64,000 nucleotides of DNA from the NCBI GenBank assembly GCA_963971405.1, contig OZ020485.1, positions 40,669,469 to 40,733,468 of the forward strand. The letters are read 5' to 3'. Position numbers and translations under genes: made by a program. Shown in pieces: positions 45,154 to 55,479 of this stretch. Position 1 is the stretch's first letter. Every line of letters starts with the position of its first letter. Below the pieces are notes generated by a model, which had not been told where the DNA came from, did no database searches, and saw nothing but the letters and a program-made list of their open reading frames with translations. The DNA is from Psococerastis gibbosa. Taxonomy: Eukaryota; Arthropoda; Insecta; Psocodea; Psocidae.

Positions 45154-46668
45154 TGACTGCTTCCTTCGGATACCCATAAATTCATAGCTTTGCCAACAAT
45201 GATGGGGACCACCTATTGTAGCTAGAATTACGTAAGCAAAAATAGTTTATCATTTATTTGGCTTACTGCAGCGTTGAAAATGTTTCAGAGTAATTTGTAA
45301 AATAAGTATCGTTTGACCTAATTTGGCAGCTACTACGTAGTTTCATTATTAAGAAGAAAGTTGTAATCCTTAAAATTTGTTTTAAACAGTGCTGCTATCT
45401 TTAGAATGTGCTTTTCATCTAACTTGTAGGCTCAATGCTGCTGTGTGCGGGCAGTATATAATTATTATTATTTGATATCAAAGCAGTGGCTTACATAATT
45501 AATTGCTTTAATAACTCAATGACAGTCTTTGTTTTGCGAATTATTAATTTTCACGGAAAAATAGTATGAAGATATAGAATTTTGTACATCGACATGAAAG
45601 AGGTATACCAAAGGGCCGTGTTATATTTTTATGACCAATTTAAGTCATAAATTTATGTTTTAATTTGAAATAAAAGAACAGCTTAACTTTCAGTGAGTGG
45701 GAATGGTGCCCACATTCCCCTACATATTCTATTTGTTTGTGTGCAGAACATGGTATATCCAGTTTTCCGAACTCTCCTGATTATTTGAACTTTGGAAATA
45801 ATCTACAATGTATTACTTATTGTTCTTGTCAATTTCGCTCAGTTTGTGATAATTTCACTGTATTTATTTCTCAAATAGTGATCGAAATATATACTGGTCA
45901 TTTGGGGGCTATTCTCGAAAACGCAATGCCTTCTTTCTTTGACACGCCCACGTTCCTGCAAGCTTGATTTACCCATAATTTATCAATTTCAAAATTACGT
46001 CAAGGAATGTCATGCATTCCATAAATGAACAATAACAAGTTATTTTTGATAATTTATTCTACCTATAAATTGTTTCGCTATTTTTGAAATTTTCCAGCCT
46101 TTCTCATTAAGTCATAAAATCGTCATTTCAAAACCATTTCAGCGACAATTTTGTTTGCAAAATGAATGCGAGGTAAAGAATGTGGACATGGAGCTCTTTT
46201 CCACGGTGGCAAATTTTAAAATGCTCATTCATTCATTTGTTTAGAGAAGATATATGTCGCCATAACGGTCAGCAGTGAACAATGGCTCATTGCTTTTTAT
46301 ACTTAGCATACCGCAAGTTTAAATATGAGCTATTTCAGAGGCATTTGTTACCCAGATTTGCTTACCTATCCCCACAGCATTAATTTTCTTCCTTACAGTG
46401 GCGTTTTTTTTTTGACAATTTTTTGTCGTGTTCCCGACATGTTAATAATGGTCTGGGTGTGAAAAAGAGAGGTTGTTTATATTGTACGGTATATTGTGAT
46501 TCTTTATCATCCTATTGTTACTTTATTTTTAATTGTTTTGTTGTTGTTATTATACCTTGATGTTCCTAATTCTCCATTCAATATTGCTTATTTTGATAAC
46601 TTATCAATTGTCACCAAAATTTTGTATATTGCTCACTGTGACGTATATTTCCCGTTCAAACGTAGCCT
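45154..46668. other. No gene recognised
   Basis: AT-rich. Short frames (45737-45967, 46496-46687) without domains. Confidence 0.4.
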
Positions 46669-46676
46669 ATTATCAA

Positions 46677-46846
46677 GAAGGTCGTAACCAGGATTTTTTT
46701 CGGGGGGGTTAGAAATTTTATTGGATATTACATAGTGGTTTTTATTTTTCCTCTCAAAATCCAATTCTATCTAGTGTTAAGCCTTTTCATTTCGGGGGGG
46801 GGGGGGGGTTGAACCCCCATGAAACCCCCCCTTGGCTACGGCCTTG
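46677..46846. mobile_element. hAT-type non-autonomous element, CAAGGCCGTAGCC family (copy 1)
   Basis: The ends AAGGTCGTAACCAGGATTTTT and CTTGGCTACGGCCTTG are inverted. The interior has long G-runs and TATTACATAGTGGTTTTTATT. The flanks ATTATCAA (46669-46676) and ATTGTCAA (46847-46854) give an 8-bp duplication with one mismatch. It is the inverse of the 52733-52911 copy. Confidence 0.82.
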
Positions 46847-46941
46847 ATTGTCAATACATTGTAGTATTATAAGGAACATATGATATCAACTGTCATTAAA
46901 TTATTAAATTAACTTATTTGGTTGAAGAGGTAACCTCCTCG

Positions 46942-47094
46942 TTATAGCCAAAATTAGGGGATATGGAAAAAATTGGACTTGGCAGGATTCGAAACCAGCG
47001 GTTAAGGCGACACCCCGGCTAGGTGTAGATCGTGGGTTCGAATCCCGCCATGTCCAGTTTTATCCATATCCTCTAATTTCGGTTAGGCTATTAT
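46942..47094. mobile_element. Foldback element built around a tRNA-like gene
   Basis: The arms TTATAGCC, ATTAGGGGATATGGAAAAAA, TTGGACTTGGCAGGATTCGAA and their inverse on the right side fold across the whole element. The centre holds class II tRNA-like sequence: D-arm CAGCGGTTAAGGCG, an ACACC/GGTGT anticodon stem with loop CCGGCTA, and T-arm GTGGGTTCGAATCCCGC with a B box. The acceptor GGACTTG/CATGTCC pairs with one mismatch. The D-arm side has been replaced by a mirror copy of the B-box side, so it is not a normal tRNA. Confidence 0.75.
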
Positions 47095-48534
47095 CACTTT
47101 GTTGCAATAGTAAGTATTTGTAGGTTTTTTTTTATTGATCTTTTTCATGTTTAATCCTGGCTTAAAACCAAATACCAGGGGACTGAGCGTAAAGCTCGAC
47201 TGAAACATTTATTGAGTTGTTTATTAAGTATATTTATTGAGTATTTTTTTATTTATTTCTTATTTATTTCTTATTTATTAATTGTATTTATTTATTGTTT
47301 ATTATTTATTTAATTATTATTTTGTTTATTGAGTATTGAAAGTTGTTAATTGAGCTGTAACTGAACTTGATGTTTTTTCAATTAAAGTTTTGAGACGTGA
47401 TTGCTATTTGTTTGCTGTTCAATATGGGTGAAAAACAGAAAATGATATAAATGGTTAAGGGAAATTAAAAGTGGGCCCAAATGAAAACTACGGCATTTAA
47501 AGAGAGGGATAAAAAAAGGGCGATTACTAGTTTCCAAATGGAGCTGAATTTATGGCTGTCACAACTTGGCAAATTTATTTTACAAATGGGCAAGCAAAGG
47601 AAATCGGAAAAGCAAGAGGTGAGGTAAGAGGGAGGCAAGTTAACCACCGTTGAAAATAAACAACCCTTCTTGAAATGAACAGCAAGTCTTCCTTCTAAAA
47701 CGTACGCTTGGAGAACAAGGTCGGCTCAAAAGAAAGTAAATAAAAAGTTAAAGATGCAAATTGAAGATTGACAAGCAAGAGGTAGTATAGACACAATAAT
47801 TTGCAAGTGAAATTATTCCTCGAAAGCTCTCAAGGGGTAAGAAGATGGGGGGAGGTGAAACGTTATGGTTTTGAAAAGGAGCAGTGAAAAACACTTTCCA
47901 AAATAGAGAGGTAAATCCTTCTTCTCAGTAAAGGTTTACATTACTCTGCAAGGATTCCCAATTTGGCTCTTACACATAAAGTAGCTTTCAGCAGGTTGTT
48001 CCTATTATTAGCGTTCTCCATGCTTCCCCTGACATGCCAAAACTTTAGAAATAATAACCGCCACTCGGGTATGTTTTGCGTGCAACTTAATAAAGGTTTC
48101 TATTATGCAGTATTGTTCACATCGTATATGTACAGTAGATAGGTTTGTATAGTTAGCACCACTGTAATCAACAGCCAAAGCAATGTATGAAAAATGGTTT
48201 CTGATTTCAAATTGTAAGTATTACAACCCACCAGCCCCGTAGCCAGGATTTTTCAGGGGGCTGCGGCCCTATAGTAGGTAGAGAAATATAGTATGTCTGG
48301 AAAGTACAATTCCATTTAGGGTGTAGCCAAGATATGTAATGCTGTGTTTTATATATTTATTTCTATTTCATTTTTTTTAGTGATGCTGTACTGTGATTCT
48401 CTTTCAGCTATGTAGCTGTTGTGGCTACTGCTGATTTGTGTAATGTAATTTTTTTTCAATACACATATATTATTATTATTATTATATCTGAGAGGGGGGG
48501 GGGTCGGTTACGGGCTTGCAGCAAACTATTCTTC
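47095..48534. other. Low-complexity tract and no gene
   Basis: 47220-47345 is made of TTTA/TTGAG-like units. A fragment with CCCCGTAGCCAGGATTTTTC near 48236 resembles one end of the CAAGGCCGTAGCC hAT family. The minus-strand frame at 47465-47647 has no domain. Confidence 0.45.
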
Positions 48535-48630
48535 CTTCGTCGGCGTAGTTGGTAGCTAAAACGCACTTGAGAGTCACGGCAGACCTTGCTATCATGTCGT
48601 AACTCAACACAGATATTACCTACAGGGTTG
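48535..48630 (+). mobile_element. tRNA-derived SINE, family B (copy 3)
   Basis: GTCGGCGTAGTTGGTAGCTA contains an A-box-like TGGCNNAGTTGG pattern. Downstream, ATGTCGTAACTCAACACAG, ATATTACCTACAG matches the minus-strand copy at 22005-22162. Confidence 0.6.
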
Positions 48631-49248
48631 ACCAAAAACATTATTATGATGCATTCATTGGATTGATTATACGTTATTATTATTTTTATTTAAATCAAGA
48701 AACGCAATCTCAGAAAACCCTTGGACATAGACAGTATTGACGAAGATGACCTTCAACGGAAATCAGCAGTTGCTTTAGACAGAATCTGATGTCCTATATA
48801 GAAATTAAATTAGAAACAAGTTTTGTAATAGGCAAGCAATCATAAATTTTTGGGACTCATCTAGAGCATAGACAATTGCGAACCATTGCTGTATTGCTTA
48901 TTATTATAAGAACAATAATTACGAACAGGATGCCATAACACCATACAATTTTTTTATGATTTCTGGAGCTCAAGCCTACAGACGTGTCAATCAGTCGTTC
49001 TTTCTTTATTAAAGGTCCGACTGAGTGCGCTTTCATTCGACAATGCGGCAGAGCTGCAGTTTATAAAGGATAAAGTATACCTTACAAATAATTTAAAAAT
49101 CTAAAATGTAGTACTGTAGTACTGTACTGTAGTAACTACTGAGATATTCATACGCAATAATAATAAATACAGTAGTGTCTATTTAGCAAGTAGTAAGGGA
49201 ACTCATTTTCATTCAGGAATTAACTATAGACAGTTAGCCTGATCAACA
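48631..49248. other. No gene recognised
   Basis: AT-rich, with no recognised feature. A short GTAGTACTGTA repeat lies near 49110. Confidence 0.4.
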
Positions 49249-49252
49249 TTAA

Positions 49253-49634
49253 GGCGCCCATTCCACCGACCGGCTAGGGCTATTTACAAAAACGGTGACG
49301 TGGTAGCAGACATTCAAGACTTAGGTGACGTTTCCACCTACCTCGCATTGCAGAATGCAAATGACATTGACGGAAATTAGAATTTTTCTTTTTATAGAAA
49401 TCTATTAAAATGTTTGTACTTAACATATCCCATGACGCCATTTTTTAATTTTAGTTTGTTTGTTTGTGATTTTACTGTATGATCATTGATCAATTTTAAC
49501 TATGGCATAGAGGAAAATAAACATTTCCGTCAATTCTGCAATGCGAGGTCGGTGGAAACCCCGCCTAATTCTTGAATGTGCTACCACGTCACTGTTTCTG
49601 TAAATAGCCCTAGCCGGTCGGTGGAATGTGCGCC
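49253..49634. mobile_element. GGCG-ended palindromic MITE, subtype II (outer element)
   Basis: The outer arms GGCGCCCATTCCACCGACC, GGCTAGGGCTATTTAC and the inverted right arm enclose the GTGACGTGGTAGCAGACATT module. TTAA is duplicated at 49249-49252 and 49635-49638. Another MITE (49324-49565) sits at its exact centre. Confidence 0.88.
49324..49565. mobile_element. GGCG-ended palindromic MITE, subtype I (inner element)
   Basis: Ends GGTGACGTTTCCACC and GGTGGAAACCCCGCC, with CTCGCATTGCAGAATGCAAA in the arms, the same ends as the MITE at 60681. Flanks are TTA (49321-49323) and TAA (49566-49568). It is inserted in the hairpin loop of the outer MITE. Confidence 0.85.
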
Positions 49635-49638
49635 TTAA

Positions 49639-50002
49639 GCACAACAACCCCTGACGAAGACTTTTCGGAATGATGATCGCTTGGTTACTCGATTCTGCTA
49701 GTGTAATACTGATGGTTTAAGGGTGAATCTTTTTAAGGTGTGACTATATTTACAAACATTGACTCAACGCGAAGGATGACATTTTTGCTGTTGACTTTTC
49801 TCTCAGTCAGCAGTGAAGCCGACCAGACCTGACACATTCATTATCGGAGACGTCAAGGGCACCTTGCAAGACATCAGCAAGTCAAATACAACGGCAGCCC
49901 CAACATTCAAGACAATGTCTGCCGCTTAACATTTTTCCGCTCTTTTTTGCTGACAGGAATTTTCGTCAAAATTGTTTTTTCGTCAGCACGCATATAAGGC
50001 TA
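49639..50002. other. No gene recognised
   Basis: Unremarkable sequence between two elements. Confidence 0.4.
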
Positions 50003-50010
50003 CCTATGAG

Positions 50011-50442
50011 CAGTGGCGGCTCGTGGGAATATAACTTGGTGAGGCACAGCATACAAAAATAAAATAATAATTGGCAGAGCTGCGTGTGTTAAACTAGTTT
50101 AGAGGCAGGGTCTAGCGCGTGTCTCATAGGCCCATCGTTCTGGGTGCTGCAAATGTTTTGAGTATGTATCTTCACGTTTGAGCTTTTTACAGCTCGAACT
50201 CGTGCCTGTCTTCTATATAGCATTGGAAAGACAGTGGGAAATGGTGCCTCTACAGCGTTATGGCTAGTTGTTGCAAATTTTTGGAGCTTGTTCAGCTCAT
50301 GGTTCTTTTTCGCGGTATTTTTTAAGTTTTAATTGTTTCTTCTACAATTTGATTAGCCTACATTTTCTAATTCAAAATACATTTTTTTAGTCGAATTATT
50401 TGAGGCACTGTCTCAGTTGCCTCTAATGGCGAGCTGCCTCTG
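50011..50442. mobile_element. hAT-type non-autonomous element (CAGTGGCGGCTCG end)
   Basis: The left end CAGTGGCGGCTCGTGGG and right end GGCGAGCTGCCTCTG are inverted with a few changes. The flanks CCTATGAG (50003-50010) and CCTATATGAG (50443-50452) are an 8-bp duplication with a 2-bp AT insertion. TTGGTGAGGCAC near the left end is a common hAT subterminal sequence. No transposase frame. Confidence 0.7.
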
Positions 50443-50509
50443 CCTATATGAGGCGCAGGTTACCGAATAATTTAAACCGCTTGGTAACGTGGGAATATTT
50501 AACAAAGAG

Positions 50510-50605
50510 TTAGTTGGACTTATATTGCTTGCTGTGTTAATTGTCATTATATGGATGGGCCCCATTAGTCATCGAACAATTAGAGCGGACCCCATTGTCA
50601 GGGGA
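50510..50605 (+). repeat. Dispersed repeat, uninterrupted copy (SINE empty site)
   Basis: TTGGACTTATATTGCTTGC, TGTGTTAATTGTCATTATA and TAGTCATCGAACAATTAGAG match both flanks of the SINE at 42760-42995 without the SINE. Confidence 0.75.
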
Positions 50606-50989
50606 GCTAACCCTTTGTTAAATAGTATTACACCATTGCCATTAAAGTTTACCAATAGGTAACGTGGAAAACTCATTGAAAATGTTAAAATAGACATTAA
50701 TCGCAAGTATTTTTAAATTTAAATTAAATTTGGTTTATTAATTTAGTTTTAATTTTGAATTTAACATTTTTACTGAGAATTACGCATTACTAAGTTATAC
50801 TCGAATGGTACCTTGTACATGGTTTTAACTGCTTAAAGCTATTCAAAACAGAAGCCGGCAACACAAGTCCTATTTAGGAACTTAGGGTCGGGATAACTAT
50901 ACGCATTTAATAAGTGCATGTTTTTGTAAATAAAATATATAAAATAAAATAAAATAAAATAAATATTCTATTCTATTTCATTTGAATTA

Positions 50990-51739
50990 GCTGCTGTGGG
51001 CCGATTATGGCCATTGGTATTAACTTACTCCTGGGGTTAAAATTGTAAAAAAAAAACATTTTGAATAGCACTTTCCATTGTAAAACTATCCTGTTTACAT
51101 TTTTAATACCATTCAATTGTTTAAAAGAAATGAATATATTTTTTTTTAATTTTTGATGTTGGTAATCGTCGCAAGAGTGCTATGCGCGGAAAATTCAAAT
51201 TGTGTTTGTATAAGGCGCCCATTCCACATACGTCAATCGTCAATGAAAAATTGCAAAATGACGTTTTAGCAGACATTAAAGACATACTAAAAATTCTGCT
51301 ACCACGTCAATTTACGTCATTGTTACGTCATTTTTCAATTTTTCATTGACGATTGACGTATGTGGAATACCCGCCTAAACAATTGAATGCTCTTCGGATA
51401 TATTCATATGGTGAGTTCCTGAATTTTTTCTGCCTTAGATGTAGACAAATTATTTATAATTCTTATATATTTATAATATACATTATATATTTCTAAATTA
51501 AAACTTGCTTATTTTAATGTTTATTTCAAGGGCGATATGTTTACATTTTGCTATTTATATTTATATAAATTATATTTGCTACGGCAACGTCGGGTCAGTT
51601 CAGTTGTTCAGTATTGCCAACATCACAATTAAAAAAATTCTGAAATTTACTGTTCATTTATTTTAAACAATTGAATTAATAACATTACGTGACATGGTAT
51701 TATATTAACTCCGGTATTGTAAACGTCATGGTCAGGCTG
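50990..51739. mobile_element. Foldback element, GCAGCC-ended family (copy 3) with a nested MITE
   Basis: The outer sequences (GGTATTAACTTACTCCTGGGG at the left; ATATTAACTCCGGTATTG at the right) and the interior (TGCTATGCGCGGAAAATTC; ATTGCCAACATCACAATT) match 2514-3034. The left part also carries the AATAGCACTTTCCATTGT block found in the hairpin at 53056-53226, so the element is composite. A MITE interrupts it at 51214-51375. Confidence 0.75.
51214..51375. mobile_element. GGCG-ended palindromic MITE, subtype IV
   Basis: GGCGCCCATTCCACATACGTC and GACGTATGTGGAATACCCGCC are inverted ends, with long arms containing CAATCGTCAATGAAAAATTG. TAA is duplicated at 51211-51213 and 51376-51378. The uninterrupted site is seen in the paralogous element near 2713-2716. 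The centre keeps TTTTAGCAGACATTAAAG. Confidence 0.93.
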
Positions 51740-52134
51740 GTGGTGGTGGTTAATGTAAGTCTTTTGATTTCAAATTAGGTGCGGGTTAATTAAGGTAAAA
51801 TGCAGAGATACGTTTGGGAAAACAGGACAGACGTAAAAGCTTTTGGCTAAAGTAAGTTATGCTGGTCCGACGCTGAGGTGCAGTTCGTACGAGGAGAATA
51901 AGGGTAACCCAATAGAACGGTGGTAACACCTTTTTCGTGTACTCCTTGCCCACTACTATACCCACTTTCCTTCCTTTCCCGAACTTTATGCTAATTCACC
52001 ACTAACCTTTTTCGTTAGTACTATGCTGCCTTTTCCAATTCAAATTTATTAAGAGCAAATACGTTTATAGTAAACCTTTCTCTTCTCATCAATTTAACAT
52101 TTCCCTGAAATGATATAGAAGAGGTTATTTTTTT
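51740..52134. other. No gene recognised
   Basis: No frame or repeat of note apart from a GGT run near 51740. Confidence 0.4.
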
Positions 52135-52195
52135 AAGGACTTTTTTATGGACCCAGACCTACTTATAGTGGCCCATAAGTCCTTTGTCCAATACC
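52135..52195 (+). repeat. Dispersed repeat (TTTTTATGGACCCAG unit), copy 2
   Basis: Matches 24885-24950, with ACCTACTTATA inserted between the two conserved blocks. Confidence 0.6.
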
Positions 52196-52221
52196 AACGA
52201 CCCCGTGGATTTCGAACATTA

Positions 52222-52519
52222 TTGCTTTCCAATTTACGATATACGTAGTATAAGGAAAGCTTTGTGACGGTCCAAATTTTCGATTCCGAGATTTCAACGG
52301 AATTACACGTTTTGATGTCCCAGGAACCCGAAAAAGTGGTTTTTACGAAATGTCTGTCTGTCTGTCTGTCTGTCGCTCTGTCACTCTGTCGCTCTGTCTG
52401 TCTGTTCATCGATTTCCGGGCAAACTACTCGGTCGATAATGATGAAATGACTAATTTTCTCTATCAACTAATTTTGATAAATTGAAAAGCGTGTTCGAGT
52501 AAACTCGGACCGGTTCTTT
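52222..52519 (+). mobile_element. Microsatellite-bearing repeat, short form (copy 2)
   Basis: TTGCTTTCCAATTTACGATA start, GGTCCCAGG-like block, a TCTG tract at 52351-52404, and the family end AACTCGGACCGGTTCTTTC. It is deleted for the long internal part present at 28086 and 63345. Its plus and minus frames (52125-52485) are artefacts. Confidence 0.85.
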
Positions 52520-52732
52520 CTATAGTGTCCCTATGAATTTTTGGCCATTGACAAACAAGCGATGATAATGGTCAAGCTGAGACAAGCTTACCAGTTGCCA
52601 TTGACACAATGAAACAGGCGAAAGCATGACTTAACCAATCACAGATAGGAGTCCTGAAATAATATAAATGATTGTGTATATACGTATTGTGCCTATTCCG
52701 TTCAAATTTTACGAAATTTTATGGTATGATGG

Positions 52733-52911
52733 CAAGGCCGTAACCAAGGGGGGGTTCATGGTGGGGGTTAACCCCCCCCCCCCCCCGAAATGAAATAGCT
52801 TGATACTACATAGAATCGGATTTTGAGAGGAAAAATAAAAACTACTATGTAATATCCAATAAAATTTCTAAACCCCCCCCCCATCCGAAAAAAATCCTGG
52901 CTACGGCCTTG
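52733..52911. mobile_element. hAT-type non-autonomous element, CAAGGCCGTAGCC family (copy 2)
   Basis: CAAGGCCGTAACCAAGG and CCTGGCTACGGCCTTG form the terminal inverted repeats. TATGATGG (52725-52732) and TATGATTG (52912-52919) form an 8-bp duplication with one mismatch. C-runs flank a conserved interior shared in inverse orientation with 46677-46846. Confidence 0.88.
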
Positions 52912-53055
52912 TATGATTGTACATACAAAATAAAGGAAATTTAACTTATTTATCGTGTGGTCAAAAGCGAGCATACGAGTGAACACTATACTACGATACA
53001 CTATACAGTATACCGAATGTGTTCTGATATAATTGAGCAGATTATTAGCGGAGCT

Positions 53056-53226
53056 GCAGCCTGATCGAGGCGATTATAATACCGGTATTTATTTAATCCC
53101 CTGGTATTAAAAATGTAAACAAGATAATTTTATAATGGAAAGTGCTATTCAAAATTTGTTTGTTTACAGTAATAATCGTAGGGTATTTATTTAACCCCGG
53201 TATTATAATCGCCTCGATCAGGCTGC
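53056..53226. mobile_element. Foldback MITE, GCAGCC-ended family (compact, 171 bp)
   Basis: About 30 bp of perfect terminal inversion (GCAGCCTGATCGAGGCGATT, ATAATACCGG). Inside each arm the block GGTATTTATTTAA(C/T)CCC is in the same direction on both sides, so one arm contains a local inversion. The centre AATGGAAAGTGCTATTC is shared with 50990-51739. Confidence 0.9.
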
Positions 53227-53447
53227 TGTTCAACTAAATACTATATTGTTTCAATATTCGATGGAATAATTCGAAAGTGTAATACCTAAATTCAGGGACG
53301 GATTCAGCCCATTCTTGGAGGGGGGGGGCAGTTGCCGTGGGTCACAACTTACAACAGACTAACTAAATTGCCCTATAGAGAACTTATACTTTGTAGGCTA
53401 TAGGTAAATTTATATTCATAACTTCAAAATTATAATTAATACGTTTA

Positions 53448-53627
53448 GGCGGCTATTCCATCTGTCAATATTCCGTCATTTATGCATCAAAAATAAGTCT
53501 CTATCATATTATAACTTAATTTATAATAGATAAGTTAAGTATCTACATATAATACTCTCATTAAAACAAAAACCTCATCAATTATTGATGCACAAATGAC
53601 GGAATATTGACAGATGGAATAGAGGAT
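53448..53627. mobile_element. GGCG-ended palindromic MITE, subtype V (right end decayed)
   Basis: GGCGGCTATTCCATCTGTC, AATATTCCGTCATTTATGCA is inverted at the right (TGACGGAATATTGACAGATGG). The last bases on the right no longer read GCCGCC. The internal TAAGTCTCTATCATATTATA module recurs in the MITE at 60681-60898. Confidence 0.8.
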
Positions 53628-54077
53628 GGTGAAATTAGGATGTCATCTTTAACATCGAAACCCCACTCAAAACTCATAATACTCTGCCTGCAGTTCTCCT
53701 TCATGTGTAAATATCTAGGAATGCCTGGCATTATTGTTAAGAAAATACTCTTAAAGAAGTCTCGTAAAGCCGCAGAATTTTAAATTATCCGCCATGTTAT
53801 TTGTTTATCTTTTAGATTGAATTCGCCTCCTCAGCTGATGGGTGTTTCCATCCTTTTCTAATCCACTGCCGAGTTTAGTGCAAGTCTTTGTCAATTCAAT
53901 GGATAATGCCCCATTCCCCTCTCACTCTCCTTTAAAAATATTTCCGTTGAAGTTTATGCAGGAATTTGAAAAACTATCCCTATTTATTATCACTAACAGC
54001 TAACAGGCTATACTGTACATTATTATCGAAATCCGTTGTATTTACAGTCGTCTTATTTTTTTATTTATATGTAACAA
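53628..54077. other. No gene recognised
   Basis: No recognised feature. Confidence 0.4.
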
Positions 54078-54392
54078 AGAAAGACATTAAAGATTTGGCT
54101 CGTTTAAATTCTTGAAGACTACTTCATGCATCATACAAAAGGGTATTTTTAACTTTTGGTACCGTACCGTAGCATTTTAATAAAAATGATTGAAGGCTAA
54201 AATTTCACGTAAAATAGATACTGTGAAAAAACTACAATACTAAAAATTAATAGTAACGTATTATGAAAATTATTATATTATTATTATATTAAAATTATAT
54301 TAAATTATTATAAAGTCTCATGCAACTTAAATGAACCAAAATATTGATAACTTGCTTAGTTATTTAAATAAAAAATAAGAAGTATTAAAATG
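54078..54392. mobile_element. Long palindromic element (copy 3, degraded)
   Basis: GAAGACTACTTCATGCATCAT on the left and ATAACTTGCTTAGTTATTTAA on the right correspond to the arms of 18294-18668. The ends are shortened and the centre is replaced by TTA-rich sequence. Confidence 0.7.
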
Positions 54393-54448
54393 GTCCGACA
54401 GTAAAGGTAAATACGAAAAGTAGGTATGCTACTAAAATTGATACCGTG

Positions 54449-54481
54449 CTAATGAAGGGATTTTATATTTTTCAGGTAAGA
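54449..54481 (+). promoter_or_regulatory. Candidate recursive splice site
   Basis: CTAAT (branch-point-like, 54449-54453), a T-rich tract and TTCAG|GTAAG with the junction at 54475/54476. An acceptor immediately followed by a strong donor is the form used for recursive splicing of long insect introns. There is no transcript evidence, and such motifs also arise by chance. Confidence 0.3.
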
Positions 54482-55085
54482 TTTATAACTCAATGTTTGC
54501 GTCAATTCATGCAACATTTAAATGCCAAAATGCGATGGAGGCTTTAACAACAAAGTAAGTGATCGTCAATTTAATATATAGTATAGGCTACTGTATTCAA
54601 TTTAAAAAGGAAAAATGGAAAAGGTTATACAATTCAAAGCCCAATACCCATGAAACCACATGGAGAATTCAACTAAAACGTCATTTTTGCGGCAGTGCTT
54701 TTCTGTTTTTCAAAAAATGACACCACGATCATAGATGTCATAAGTGAAACATGAACAAAAGTTGATACGGACATGAAAATTGCTTTGCAAATTCTACGTG
54801 CTGATTGTCGCAATGGATCACCCTTTAATGATTCAACCCCCTGACCAGTCAGATTTTTATGTCAGCGATTTTCAAAAATAAAATGTTTATTCTTACTGGG
54901 TATTAGCATGTTATACATGTGTAACTCCCTGCATGCATGCATGCAGGTTGTTAACAAGATGCAACCGTTGTTTTACTGCGAGTGGCTGGGGCGATAGTCT
55001 AAAATTGGGTCACCTATATTACGAGTTTACATGCATTTCTTCCAATTTTGATAAGTTTTATTATTTATTTTATTTTATTTATTTA
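54482..55085. other. No gene recognised
   Basis: No recognised feature; GCATGCATGCATGCA near 54932. Confidence 0.4.
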
Positions 55086-55479
55086 TTGCTTTCCAATTTA
55101 TACGTAGTATAAGGAAAGCTTTGTGATGGTCGAAATTTTCGATTCCGAGATTTCAACGGATTTACACGTTTTGAGGTCCCAGGAACCCAAAAAAGTGGTT
55201 TTTACAAAATGTCTGTCTGTCGGTCGGCCTGTCGGTCTGTCGGTCTGTCGGTCGGTCTGTCTGTTCGTCGATTTCCGGGCAAACTACTAAGTGGATTTGA
55301 GTGAAATTTGGCATGTAGGTTCACAAAAATCATACCTCGGGACCATTTTTTTTTTTTGGCTAACTCAATCGGAAATTTAACCATAGGAAAAATATTTGCC
55401 ATAAAATTACTAATTTTCTCTATCTAATAATTTTGATAAATTGGAAAGCATGTTCGAGTGAACTCGGACCGGTTCTTTA
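55086..55479 (+). mobile_element. Microsatellite-bearing repeat, short form (copy 3)
   Basis: TTGCTTTCCAATTTATACG at the left and TAAATTGGAAAGCA at 55437-55450 are inverted, giving about 14-bp terminal repeats. A conserved 29-bp extension to CGGACCGGTTCTTTA follows. The TCTG/TCGG tract is at 55210-55262. It has no coding potential. Confidence 0.85.

Noticed and set aside
50937..50966. (TAAAA)n run as a retroposon tail
   Set aside because: A tail is plausible, but no upstream SINE/LINE body or target duplication could be recognised.
52125..52485. Arg/Asp/Gln-rich and Cys/Leu/Ser-rich frames on opposite strands (also at 28098-28365 and 55202-55402)
   Set aside because: Translations of the TCTG microsatellite inside a mobile repeat.
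53297..53345. CAGGGACGGATTCAG as a hAT terminus
   Set aside because: Resembles a hAT end, but no matching inverted end or 8-bp duplication was found nearby.
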